Positions 13,525-28,412 of a DNA stretch of 64,000 nt are shown here, one piece after another (positions within the stretch are counted from its first letter, which is position 1; each line of letters starts with the position of its first letter). Source of the DNA: Diprion similis. Taxonomy: Eukaryota > Arthropoda > Insecta > Hymenoptera > Diprionidae. Made by a program: the position numbers and the translations under genes. A model generated the notes under the pieces. That model saw nothing but the letters and a program-made list of their open reading frames with translations, was not told the origin of the DNA and made no database searches. Location: the NCBI RefSeq assembly GCF_021155765.1, contig NC_060113.1, positions 1-64,000 on the forward strand, read 5' to 3'.

Positions 13525-13855
13525 TCACCATTATTTTTAAAATATCTTACACAAATATCATACTATAATTATATTAATCATCATTACATGAAAAATTTTC
13601 TTACCATAACTTCTTATATAATTTTGATATTTATAATAATTGGACATAGATATGAGTATGATATACATACATATATATCTATATATATAATAGTGTAGTA
13701 ATAAGTGGAAACGACACCTTGAATCTTGTCTCACCGGAGCGGGGTGTTGATCCGAATACGTGGAAGATCAGCTCGAGTAAGTATTTATGTAATACCATGA
13801 TGGGAACCGATTTTCACGTACAAATAATTAGTTAATTTTGGGTAACCGCCGTTCA

Positions 13856-16800
13856 TCATTCAACGTCTAACTTGTGCTCGTCGAAATTTAATTCATGCCG
13901 CAATATTCCAGTGAGGATGAACTCGACGGATAGAAGACGAACTGATTTTGGCGCTTTGGCTAGATATTTCTTTGCGTTTTTTACGTCCTCGGATCGTGAT
14001 ATGATCAAAGATTTATTCGGCCATTTTGGAGGGGGTCTAACCAGCACTTTTCCTCCGCACGCCTGAATTATACCTGTGTGGTAAAAAGAAAAAGAAAAAA
14101 TCTCTAGAAACAGTCAAAAGGAAGAATTGGTGAAATGGAGAATATTTTCACCGAGGTTCGCTATTTTCGATATTGTAATTAGAAACGCCTGGAATATTGA
14201 AAACAGAGCTCCTATCTGTTGTTCGAATGGTTTGGTAGATTGTCCTTTAACCTTTAGACCGCTGGGGAATCTAAATGTAGGCGCTGTGGAGCAATCTATC
14301 TAAACTCTGTATTTAAAAGTTTATGAGGTCACTGATTACGAATCTGAACTCGAAATTTCGAAATTCAAAATGGCGAACCAAAATCCGCAAGGTCACTCGA
14401 TTTGGATGAAACTTGGTGTTTGAGGGTTTTCGGGGTCACTGATCACGAATCTGAACTCGAAATTTCAAATCCAACGAAAGGTTAACGAGAATTCAATTCA
14501 ATTAATTTTTTTGTCATTTACCTTTCATCTCGACAATCGGAGGCGGGGCCGTGTTCGGGGTGAGAACAATGGTGTAGCCGTCCAGGAGTCCGTGGTTTTT
14601 TCCCACTTCAAGAGTCCGTCGAAGGTTGAATTTGAACTTTGCCTCTTCAGCGGGATCCTCGAGTAAGAAATCCCTGGTGTCGAGGAAGCAGCCTCTCCTA
14701 CCACTCTCCCTGAGCCAGTCGATGGGGACGATGGGTACGGCCATCGCCATGGCGCATAGGAATTTGTACGTGCGACGCACCTTGTCCGTCACCAAAGCCG
14801 TGCAGTCGCCCGGTTTTTCCGTAACTGTGCCACCTGCGCTTCCAACAACATTATTATCAATATAAATACAAAGTTTTGCCTTTGTACCTTACAGCTGTAG
14901 ACATACGTGTAATATGACACGCTCTATGATTACGAACATCAAATCGGCTGGACACGTTTTTGAGACGCGTTTGCGTCATTCTCGTTTATTATGCTATATG
15001 TTGAGTTGTGATTTAGAGGCTCGAGGTCGGTCGTAAGCGGTAGCAGGAAGACACGTATGCACGGACCCACCCCCCTGCGTCACCTTCGCTCTGCACGTTC
15101 GGCCTCGTCCACCAGCATCCGCGTTAGGTCATCCTCGAGTCCCCCCTCCCCAGTAAACTTACGTAGGTACGTAGAAAATTGTAGCTTACCCAAATTGTGA
15201 ACGATCGCTACGAGTTGGGGGTCGTTCAATCCCGTGAATAGTATCCTGTATTTCGTCCTGCCTGGTGGGCTCTGCGACAACACCGAACTTCTTCCTCTTC
15301 TCGGTGACGAAACTTCCGGTATCGGTTTTGCCTCTTCTTCCAAAGACTCTGAGGATGAGGCCGAACTCAAAGGCTTCGTTCGCTTCGTTACGGTAGACGT
15401 GCTTCTCCTACCTCTCTTCGGCTTCATTTCTTCGGTCGAATTCTCCTTCGCCAAAGCCTTTCGCGGGGCTAATTGTCTTTTACCACGAGTCTGCGCCAAA
15501 CTCCGACCATTCTCATCGCCTTCAGAATCCGTAACGGCGGGCGGCTGTCGCGGTGGCGGTTTTGGTTTTACGAATTTTTCCATCGTTGTTTGAACTTTCT
15601 CAACTGTTCTATTCACCGATGTGTCTATGGTCGCGGCAATTTTTTTCTTACCTTTTGGTTCGACTACGGGAATTTCGAAGCTCTCCTCCGCCAGCGGAAA
15701 ACCCTTCAAACCTCGTTCGCGACTCCGCGATGCTCTCATTTGTTCAACACGACTTTCATTACCTCCGCGATTCGTATTTCCCAGAATCGCTTGTATCTCT
15801 TGAGACTCCAGGCTTGACTGCGTTGCATTCTCATTTTCACTGACCAACGCCGATGTTGCTGATTGTCGCATTCTCCGGGTCCTTGGAGTCGACGGTTCTT
15901 CCACAGCTGACTCAGGCTGTTTTGAATTCTTTGAAGAAGACTTCTTCACCTCCTTTCTCTCCTCCGCCATCGTCGTCCTCGCCTTTTTGACAGGCATCGG
16001 TGGACTCGACGGCTCGTTCTCTTCCCGTGCGTTTTTTCGCAATCGCTTGCTACGCACCACCGGTTCGGGTTCCCTGCCGGTATCGTTCTTCCGTGTCCTT
16101 GCACCTCGCCGACGACCCGGCGAAGCCAGGGTAGGCGACTCGGGTTTTGCATAATTTAATCTTGTCGTCGCGCTCGACGGCCGTTTAGCTTCCGGTAGCT
16201 CATCAGGCAGCTCATCGTTGATGCTGATGTTTACGGAACGAACAACAATCGTCGAAGATTTTTTACTCGGCTCAGAAGACCCGTCTTTAATTTTGGTCTT
16301 TGACCTCTTCGATGCTCTCGGCAACTCCGTGACCTCAACTTTTGGCGACGACGGTGGCGTAGCCGCTGCCGAAAACAAGGAATTTGAAAAACGCCGTTTC
16401 TTTGGTGGCAATCTCTTCTTTACCGCGTTCGCAGAGTCTTCCTCCACCGAATTTGATACCTTTACATCAATTTTCGGTGGCGTATTCACCGGTTTTACTT
16501 TGCCTCTTAGACTAGTCCGATTTGCCCTGGGGCTTTCTACAATTTGTTCACTTTTTCCGACTTTTACACTTTTCGGACCTGACTTCAACGTCGGTTTTCT
16601 TAACTTCGAACTTTTCGAATGCTTCGGATTCACCGGTGTGACCTTCTCGGACTGTTCCGATGAATCCAACTGACTTTTCTTGCTGCTCCTTGATTTCGAA
16701 CTCATGTTAAGGTTCAACGAAACTGCGTCGGATTCTTCCGACGTAGATCGAGACCCAATCGCGGACCACCTGAGGATGTCGACTGGCGGCAGGTCCGCGA

Positions 16801-19800
16801 AGATCTCTTGCGTACTCAGGATTTCCGGCCCTCGAGATACCGTCGCTTCTTCGTCCGTCCTAGTCGCCTCGTTCCTCTCCTCCTCATCCTCATCGTCCTC
16901 GCCACCTTTCCCAGTAATTCCCATCTTATCATCCATGATCTGGGTTGATTCCAAAACCCTTTCAAGATGCTGGGTCAGCATTTGCGTCGGTTCATCTGTG
17001 CCGCTATCGTTCACGTCGTCGAACATGTTGTTCAATTTACTTTCGATGCTGTCGTTCGGTTTTGACTTTGTATCCTCATTCGTCGGGTCTGCGGAAGTTT
17101 TTTCATCCTCTGTATTAGCTTCCTCTTCACGTCGTTTTGTTTCTGCTTCATAGTCAGGCTGACGCTTCTCTTCGACGATCGACTCGCTCACCTCCTCCTT
17201 GCTTTCAGTTTCCAGGTCTCTGGGTCGAGGTCGGTCCTCCTTATCAGGGCGTCCAATCACCTGAGTCGGAGCGTCGAACATGTCGATGACTCCGCCGCCG
17301 CTGTCCTCGAACAAGCCTTCCTCATCGGTTTCGGAATCGTCGTCCGCATCGCGCGTGACCATCGATGTCTGATTAGTACGGCACATTTGGGTCTCCGCCT
17401 CGTTTATCGAATGCAAATTCGACTCAGCGACGGTCGGGAACCTCTTGGTTTCTAAGTCATCGATCGAAATCGAATTCTGCTTCGTGTCATCGGCAGAGAC
17501 AGATCGACCTTCGACTATCGGGAATCGCTGGGTCTCTAGGTCGTTTATCGAGTTCCGAAGAGGTTTTACCTCTTCGGTTGCGTTGGGTCGCCCTTCGCCA
17601 ACCGAAAACTCCTGCGTTTCTACGTCGTGAATGTCACGTCGCGATGTGGTAATCGGGTCGCCCTTTTCCGCCGATGGTAACTTCTGGGTTTCGTAATCGT
17701 GTATGCCAGTCTTCTGCGTCATCATGTCGAATATATTCTCGTCCTCCTCCTCCTCGTCCGAATTGGGATCAGGCAAATTCGTCTGGGTTTCCAAGTCCGA
17801 GATATCGATTGCTAAATCTTTGACTTTCGGAATGTCGGATTTTTCTGCATCCACTTGCCTTGGCGTATTACCACCCTGCTGAGTTCCCGCGACCAGGAAT
17901 ACCTCGCTGGGGCGGTTTCCGTCAGTCGACTTGTCCTGCACCACGTCCTCCTGAAATAGGAAATTTAAATTCTGTTTATTTACACGGTAACTTCGACGAT
18001 GGGTTGAGTGAATCTTGTAAGGATCTTACAAAGGACAGATCAGGGGTGCCCGGTATGATCGGATGCGTTTCCTTTGCCGTCGGTCCCGGGGTTTCGGGCA
18101 CGACGAATTCCTTCGAGGTATTTTCACCATCCTTGCTCAGGTCTACCTTGAAGACCGCTCGCACAGAACCAAACCTCAGAACGTCGCCATCCTGCAGCTG
18201 GTACAATCTCCCGGGTCGAAGTACTGCCTAAGAGAGATAGCACATGGAAATGGAGATTAAATTATACTTCGGCGTAAACAAAGACTTGAATTTAGACAAT
18301 AATCGATTGCAGAGTGGTATTGGTAAGATGGAGTAAAAGCGTGTTAATTACATCGTTTAATATCGTCTTGTTCAATGACCCCAGATCCGAGATAAAGGTT
18401 GATTTTGGGCCCAATCCCGCCTCGATTTCAGCGTGCTCTTTGGATATCGTCTGTAACGTGAATAAATTTTTATTTTATTATCTGTCATAATATATAAAGA
18501 AACGAAGAGACAACCAATATGAGAATGCTTGATTATTCTTTAGTATAAATAAATTTCGATTACCAGTTAAGAAATAATGTTCGGTATTATACGTTCACAC
18601 AATCGCTTATAATGTTGAAAGAATCACTTGGTCATTGACTGCGCGAACTTTGACAAAGGCATACATAGATAATGCAAATGCAACTACAAAAGTTATATAT
18701 GTATATCAGTTTTGCTGAGAGGACAATATCATCACAACAAGATTCATTTGCCGCACTGATCCGCCTGAATTTACCCTATAACATAATGATATGCAGACGC
18801 ATAAATGATTAATACAATCAAGTGTGAGACTAGATAAAGCTATCGATAAATTGAACTGACACAGAATCGGTCGGCACAACTCTCGCAGAGCTTTAACGTT
18901 TGTGATTCCAGTATAACACACTTTGAGAGCGCTGCTTTTGAAGAGACGGAATTGAAAACGGGAGACGATGAAGTTCGCGGTAATATCGGTGACTATTTTC
19001 ACCCTTCTTTGGGGATCTCATTCAAGTCTGAGCAAGGAAATCGAGGGGTTATTTCCACGAGTCGTCACACCACTTGGAGAAATCGAAGGGTATTATAAGA
19101 TTTCTAATAGCGGTCGGCGATACGAAGCCTACGAGGGAATTCCCTACGCCGAGACACCGATTGGAGAATTAAGGTTCAGGGTGAGGATGAAGTTTCGCTG
19201 GACTGTTCATTCATGATAGCAGCAGTCTCACGATAAAAATTACAATTTCGCAGATCGCAAAATGCATCTCACCATGGCCGGGAGTCCTGATGGCGAAACG
19301 ATTTGGACCCCCCTGTTTGCAGTATAATCATTTAGTCGGCAATGATACTAACAGGATCCGCGGCTCCGAGGACTGTCTTTACATGAATATTTACACCACG
19401 ATTGCGGATGACGATCGGTACAAAATAAACATCGAGTCAAGCCAACTGCTTCCGGTTGTATTCTTCATTCATGGAGGTGCATTTCAATACGGAAGCGGGT
19501 CCGATTACAGATCCAAGTATTTACTCGATAGGGAGGTCACCCTGGTTACCTTTAATTACAGACTAGGACCGTTCGGTAAGCCAATTACATTAAATTTATT
19601 ACCTGCGTAAGTTAATGTTCCGCAGACAAACATAACAAGTATCACAATTCTCTATTATACTTATGTTTACTATCAGGTTTTCTGAGTACGAAGGACGCGA
19701 CGGTCCCTGGAAATATGGGGCTCAAGGATCAGGCAATTGCGCTACGCTGGGTCGCCGATAACATTCGGCACTTCGGCGGGGATCCATCTAGGATTACGAT

Positions 19801-22598
19801 TATCGGTCAGAGCGCCGGGGGAGCTAGTGTGCATTACCATTACCTGACGAATCTCAGCGCAGGCTTGTTTAGGGGTACGTCATCTCACAAGGAAGGTATC
19901 CCAGGTCGCGCTCTCCGACTCGATTTTTTTTGTAATATGTTATAACAGACTAAAAACTAAGCGACACGTATTCTTTTTTTTTTATCTGCCGAACACTTTA
20001 AAGGGGTGAAACCATCCCCCAAAGTAAGGCATGTCAAGGGGCGATTTGGTAGTTTCTTTTTTTCGATAACTGAGAAACTTAAATTCTTCATTTCTCGTTA
20101 TGAGAAAACTTTTCCAGTTGGATTGATTGAAAAATATTATGTTCTCGTGGTAAAACTGCCAAATCGCTCCTTGACAAGCCTTAGTTTGAAAGGTGGTTTT
20201 ACCCCCTTAAAGCGTTTAATGGCGGTTAATCAAAATCACGTGTCGCTCAATTTTTAGTCTGTTATAACATATTACAAAATAAATCGAATCGGATAGATCG
20301 ACCTGGGATACCTTCCTTGTCAGTGCGAAGGTAGATGACGTTTTACTGAATATATGTATATCGGCGTTTGCAGGCGGAATGTCACTGAGCGGGACTGCAT
20401 TGGATTGTTGGACGCAGACAGAAGGAGCTCTGCAAAAGACGAAGAAACTTGCAACAATCGTTGGATGTCCATCGGAAGATGTTCCAGCAATGGTGGACTG
20501 TCTGAGAACTCGACCAGCTCATCAGATCGTCAAAGCTGTCGGAGATTTTATGGTAAGTCGTAAGGAGAACGTTTTGCGATTATTAAAAACGTTCCAAACG
20601 CGGAAGCGATCAATCGTTAGACTTGGTAAAAACTTAATTTTCGTACTCCTAGCCGTGGCTCTACAACCCTTATTCTCCCTTTGGACCAGTGGTCGAGAAA
20701 GGCGGCAGCGAGTTTACGTTCCTCGATAGGTCTCCCATTGAAATAATAAATTCTGGTCAAGTGCAGGACGTTCCATGGATCACGAGTATTACAAGCGAGG
20801 AGGGCCTTTACCCAGCTGCTGGTAAGTGAGCAAAAAATGATGAAAACCACTTACACAGCGAGCTTATTTACCTTATCACATATGTTTTGTACAGATTTTG
20901 TGGCCAGTGAAAAGCTCCTCAAACAATTGAACGACAACTGGGAATCAATCGCGCCTCATCTACTCGACTTCAATTATACGGTTCCAAAATCTGATCGGTC
21001 ACATGCTGCTAGACTAATTAAGCAACATTATTTGGGAACAAGACCAATCGACAAATCTACTGTCAAGGAAATCATACAAATGGTTGGTGATCGCTTGTTT
21101 GTGTACAATGGCATCGAGGCTGCAAGACTTCAAGCTCGGGTCAACCAAAGTCCTGTACGATTTTATTATTTTTCGTACAGAGGAGCTCACAGTTTGAGTG
21201 AATCGATGAGTCGCAGTACTAAGGACTTTGGTAATCAGCAGACTTTGCTATACAGAAATGCTATCGGTATAGGTATGTTTAATATTGGACAAATTGATCA
21301 ATCCTAATCTATTCCTTGCTTGCGTTTAATAGGAGTCTCTCACGGTGATGATCTTGCATACGTAATGCAATCGTTCTTCGATCCCACAACCACACAAAAC
21401 GATCGGGATATGCAAGAGAAGCTTCTTGATCTCTGGGTATCTTATGCCACGGAAGGGTGAGTCTTGTTTAAAAAACTCTGCTCCGTTCTACGGTCTATTC
21501 ACATTGTTATTCGCCATACCAACTTTAGTCTGGTTTCCATTTTTTTAATATCTTGAAAAATATTGACAATCTTATACATATGCGCATAATACACAAACCA
21601 ATCGTCACGGATAATTTAAATGTTTCAGTGTTCCTAATGTTGGTGTCGAATGGCCCAACTTAAGCAAATCAACAGACGGATTTCCTTATCTGTATATTAC
21701 AGGACCAAAAGAATTCAGCGTGAGGTACACACCGAACTATGGAGAAAAGAAATTTTGGGATAGCATCAATTTTCGTGAAAATGTAATGCGTTCAAAAGAT
21801 TATAAGGATCAGAAGAAAATCGAGTTGTAAAGTTATGCTTAGCGGGAGCTTCATATTCAATATGCAAAACTCTTTGAATGCCATTGACATTTAGTTTGTT
21901 TAAACCTATTTGCGATTATCTCATTTCTCAATCACCAAGTATACTTAATCATTAATGCTTATAATAAACAGTGGCTGATTACCAACAACAAATGTATATT
22001 AATAATAAAAATCAGTGTTGGGTATCGTTGTTCACTGATGAAAGAATATTCCAAGAATATTAGTGTTGCTTATGATCGTGTCAGGGGATAAAACGAAAAA
22101 AAAATTCAAAAAACACACGTAACCAGGGTGCATTTTGCAATAAGTGTGAAATCCTTGGTACTTGTATAATCTCTTGTTATAAAGCAATCTTCTATTTTTC
22201 AAGCAAGTATAGATAATATTACTTCGGATGCAGGGAAAAAGACACAGCGAGTTAAGGAGGTGAATGATATTACTCGTCGATGCCTCTTTGCCATTATCCA
22301 TCAACTTACGTCGTGACCAATGACAATGTCGCACGAGTCGATTCTGCCGACTTTGTTGAATCCTCGACAAACGGGATAGATATCTGAATCGACGACAAGC
22401 GTTCCAATCTGAAATTAGCATTAGATGTAAAAATTTATTACTTTGCAATTATACGAGTCTGATTCTTTGGTATGCACAAATTATGCTAACTTTGATATTT
22501 TTTGCTGCTCGCAGAGGCGTAGCAGCATCATCATCTTCCTCATTCTCACTTTTATCGTCATCGTCGTTGACGAACATTTGAGTAGCAGGGTAATCCAT
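13856..22598 (-). CDS. MDC1: MDC1/Mu2-like mediator of DNA-damage checkpoint (FHA + TQ repeats + tandem BRCT)
   Basis: Seven exons join in phase: 22598-22491, 22408-22310, 18450-18352, 18227-18030, 17950-15190, 14833-14522 and 14073-13856 (about 1264 aa). The N-terminal FHA domain (residues about 37-125) has the phosphopeptide-binding residues Arg58, Ser72, His75 and Asn96. Residues about 175-430 are acidic and carry repeated D-x-E-T-Q-x-F-like motifs and an SETDEE stretch. Residues about 560-1060 are basic and low-complexity. BRCT1 begins 'KYRILFTGLND' near 1068 and continues 'LVTDKVRRTYKFLCAM'; BRCT2 ends near 'LSVEFILTGILRHE'. This matches MDC1, the nuclear reader of phospho-H2AX (Drosophila Mu2), by domain order and BRCT wording. 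The weakest splice site is the exon 1 donor (AAA|GTTAGC). The exon 5 frame also runs open past its donor to 15080, giving a possible retained-intron end. Intron 2 (3859 nt) houses esterase E1 on the opposite strand. Confidence 0.88.
14324..14482. repeat. dispersed repeat, two direct partial copies (GATTACGAATCTGAA family)
   Basis: Lies in the intron between the two BRCT exons of the MDC1-like gene. 'ggtcactgattacgaatctg' followed by a 'caaaatggcgaacc' string is repeated about 105 bp further on as 'ggtcactgatcacgaatctg'. This is the same motif as at 8766 and in intron 7 of esterases E2 and E3. Confidence 0.7.
18968..21830 (+). CDS. E1: type-B carboxylesterase (venom carboxylesterase-6/esterase E4-like), nested in MDC1-like intron 2
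   Basis: Eight exons with consistent phases: 18968-19180, 19254-19575, 19677-19874, 20374-20552, 20653-20821, 20895-21230, 21333-21456 and 21629-21830 (580 aa). It starts at the ATG beginning a signal peptide (MKFAVISVTIFTLLWG). It has the oxyanion HGG at 144-146, nucleophile Ser224 in GQSAG, acid Glu354 in TSEEGL and His476 in GVSH, plus family landmarks GSEDCLYMN and GNMGLKDQ. It should hydrolyse ester substrates in the secretory pathway; the exact substrate (juvenile hormone, xenobiotic or other) cannot be read from sequence. The C-terminus KIEL resembles the ER-retrieval signal of mammalian carboxylesterases. Intron 3 contains a MITE-like palindrome. It is complete with no disruption. Confidence 0.92.
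19877..20341. mobile_element. MITE-like palindromic element in E1 intron 3
   Basis: The ends are inverted: ACGTCATCT at 19877-19885 matches AGATGACGT at 20333-20341, and further in 'acaaggaaggtatcccaggt' is mirrored by 'acctgggataccttccttgt'. The symmetry continues through 'ataacagactaaaaac' and 'aaaggggtgaaacca'-type strings toward the centre, so the 465-bp element is one long imperfect palindrome with no coding capacity. A second copy lies at 28413-28878. I could not define a target-site duplication. Confidence 0.82.
21963..21968 (+). terminator. candidate poly(A) signal for E1
   Basis: AATAAA lies 133 nt after the E1 stop codon, at a suitable distance for a short 3' UTR. Confidence 0.5.
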
Positions 22599-23400
22599 GG
22601 CTATTAAAGCTATTCACAAGCCATAAATCGTTTTAACCCCAAGAGAATGATAAAAAATCACGCAATGACGGTTGATGTCCACAATTCATAACCTAGTCGA
22701 CGGCGGAAGAACCGGCGTTGCGCGAATTTTACGCGTTCCGGATTTGATTAGGTCCTCAAAATGTTCCGTCACTTTTCTGCTAATGATAATGATAGTCGCG
22801 GTAAATTTTAATCTAATTAAGTCTCCATTTATAGGTATGTAAAAAATAGTCCCAGCCAAATAAAATATCGCGCACTTTGTGTGTTTACATTTTTCGGCAC
22901 GCGTGGCGTCGCTGAGGAAAATTTGAATGCAGTATTCGCGTGTTCGAAAACGCGACGGTTACTTACGGCGCGTCTTCATCGCAATAGACCGCGACGAAAT
23001 TCTGTTGTCAGTTGGAACGGTTGGAATGTTAGAATTTCAAATCATGATACGGTAATAAAATTGGTGGAAAGAAGTACGAAACTTTGAGACACCTTGTACT
23101 GCAATATGGATTTATTAAGAGATTTATAAAATACACCCACACATCCAGTTATCACTTTCTTTTTTTGACTATCAGTTATATCCTTAATCTCGTTAAATTC
23201 GATAATACCCTGTACATACATGTTACCTTGCGTAAGACGGCAATAAATATGGCCCATAATTTATTGTACATTATAAACTGCATCCTTTGGAGAAATACGC
23301 AGTGCACAATAAATTTTTAATGCAATGAAAATGAGATAAACTACAAAATGTTAAAATGGAACTAGATCCAGTCATTAAAAACTGTGATTAACTACTGATT
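22599..23400. other. intergenic region upstream of MDC1-like gene
   Basis: No coding exon recognised. It lies between the 5' end of the minus-strand MDC1-like gene and the left border of the tandem duplication holding E2, so it probably contains the MDC1-like promoter. No clear core promoter motif was identified. Confidence 0.5.
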
Positions 23401-23950
23401 CTCGTCCTTGGCATTATCAATATAAATAGATATAACAAAAAAACATAGTTACGTCGATACAAACCAACAATGCATTATACATTCACTATAAGGTAGCGAA
23501 CCGCAATATTAGTCTAAATTAGGTTTCAAATACTCTTATAACGTACTATAATTCTAATGTATATATTTGGATACCTATAATTACGTATGCTTACGGATTT
23601 ATGTTTATTCACGTGACATTGCGCAACATTTAGCTGTGAACCCGAGAATCCTCTGACTATTCTGCGGTTTCTAGCCAATAAGCTAAGATTGTCAGCTCAT
23701 TGGGTATATCGTTTATTTACATTCAGTAGGGTATTATACGAAGATGACGAGTACATTATATACACTTTTTGACCACTTTGAACTCAGTTGTCTTAAAGCG
23801 GCGTTAGATAATACTCGTGGCAAAGTTTTTCCAACCATTCCTTGGCAAAATAGAAAATTAGGTACAGGCAGATGCGATAATAAGCAAACATATCAGTCGA
23901 AAATTGTGCGTAAAGTGTGACTAACACAAAGACGACAGCCGGGCTTCACG

Positions 23951-27043
<3,093 letters not shown>

Positions 27044-27185
27044 TACAACGTTCGTCGGTTCCACTCGATTGCATGTCTAATTTGATCTGGAAATTACCGT
27101 TAATTATATTCGCAGAACAACTATGTAGGTCATACGTATTGGCGCACCGCATTTATACGCAAGTTTGACACGATATACTTGCTAC

Positions 27186-27191
27186 AATAAA
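27186..27191 (+). terminator. candidate poly(A) signal for E2
   Basis: AATAAA lies 143 nt downstream of the E2 stop codon; the equivalent hexamer is conserved after E3. Confidence 0.5.
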
Positions 27192-27840
27192 AAATTAACG
27201 TAGCAACGTATGATTATAAGATGTTTAAGTAAATCGTTACACCTTAAGAGTGATTACATACAATGATGTACCCATTTAGTAGATACTCTTATTTATGAGC
27301 CTAGATTTTTTGTACGCACGGAATTTGTGTTGTATCGATGTTCTGTAAGGCAACGATAAGCGATTTAATTTGTAACGGATGCTTTAACTTTCGCCGCAGT
27401 TCCGTACGAGTACAGAAAAGGTAAATATTGAACTGGATAAGCAAATGGTGCGAAAAATGAAAAAAGCTGATGCTTCAACTAGGTATAAGTAAAAACAGAG
27501 CCTTGCAAAGCTGGTTAAATACAAGAGCCAAATTCTCTCCTGGAATTGAAGATTTTGGAGGAATGAGTCCATAACAGCTGCAATGATGGTATACCAACAA
27601 AAATTTAACTCGCCATGGGGAATACACGAGCTCAGATAAACACGATTGATTTAAAAGAAGGAACCTTGTGAAAGGTTTTAAGGTGCTTTTGCAAGGTAGT
27701 TACAGGTTTTGAGAATCCAGATACACAGTGGCTAATTGGTTTCATATTTCATATGAGAAAGTGCGACTCGTTTTTGAAGGTGAAGTATATCGTTGTTGCC
27801 ATGTTCTCGTTCTCATTTCAGAGGAAAGTAGAGATATCAG

Positions 27841-28246
27841 CACCGAGGGTAAATGCGTTTCCGGGACCGATTAAGGGTTGATACAGAAGCTTAAATTGAG
27901 GTCGTCGACTTGAAGCCTCGGGTCTGTTTGAGGGGTTTTCAGTACGGTAGACGGCACGGTGCCCGGAAATGTGGGATCGAGCAATCAAGTAGTGGTACTA
28001 CCTTAGTGTAAGAAAAAGATTCAGTTTCTTGACACGAACGCGTCTAGGGTTTTTATCTTTGGACGGAATGCTGAGGCTACAAGTGTCTGACATTTCTACT
28101 TGACGAATACCACTTCATGCTTGTTACGAACTGGGTGCTCGTGTATCAACAAATTATAGTTTTCCCACTTACTGAGCATAATTCTGAACGGTACACACAA
28201 GTACATACAGAAGTTATATCGATAAGCGGAGTCGCATTAAAATCAC
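27841..28246 (+). pseudogene. decayed carboxylesterase remnant (exons 2-4), copy A
   Basis: A stretch after 'ggttttcagtacgg' reads like degraded exon 3 (compare the intact genes' gttttctgagtacgg): it keeps 'gtgcccggaaatgtggg' and, further on, text resembling 'gctagtgt...ttacttgacgaat...ggcttgtt'. It is followed by 'atatcgataagcggagt', which matches the start of exon 4 (I-S-I-S-G). Stops and deletions break the frame. It ends abruptly where an E1-like fragment is joined at 28247. This is a dead paralogue older than the E2/E3 duplication, since both copies share its lesions. Confidence 0.72.
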
Positions 28247-28412
28247 AAATATGGGGCTCGAGGATCAGGCAATTGCGCTACGTTGGGACGCTGATAACAT
28301 TCGGCACTTCGGCGGGGATCCGTCGAGAATTACGATTATTGGTCGGAGCACCGGGGGAGCTAGTGTGCATTACCATTGCCTCACGAATCTCAGCGCAGGC
28401 TTGTTTAGGGGT
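28247..28412 (+). pseudogene. E1-like exon 3 fragment (orphan)
   Basis: This matches E1 exon 3 from 'aaatatggggctc' onward and the same donor region, with about 95% identity by eye, but no flanking exon is present on either side. The nucleophile motif reads G-R-S-T-G, so the Ser codon survives but its surroundings have changed. It continues directly into a copy of the E1 intron-3 MITE. It appears to be a relic of an E1-like gene trapped at the duplication junction. Confidence 0.8.

Larger units (their letters stand above)
13002..13855. other. convergent 3' region between kinase and MDC1-like gene
   Basis: No coding exon is seen. The 3' untranslated regions of the plus-strand kinase and the minus-strand MDC1-like gene meet here. 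The sequence is AT-rich with AAT-triplet and TATA runs. Confidence 0.6.

Noticed and set aside
15234-17630. Plus-strand open frames opposite the MDC1-like exon 5
   Set aside because: They are antisense shadows of the long minus-strand coding exon; the minus strand has the FHA/BRCT continuity and splice phases.
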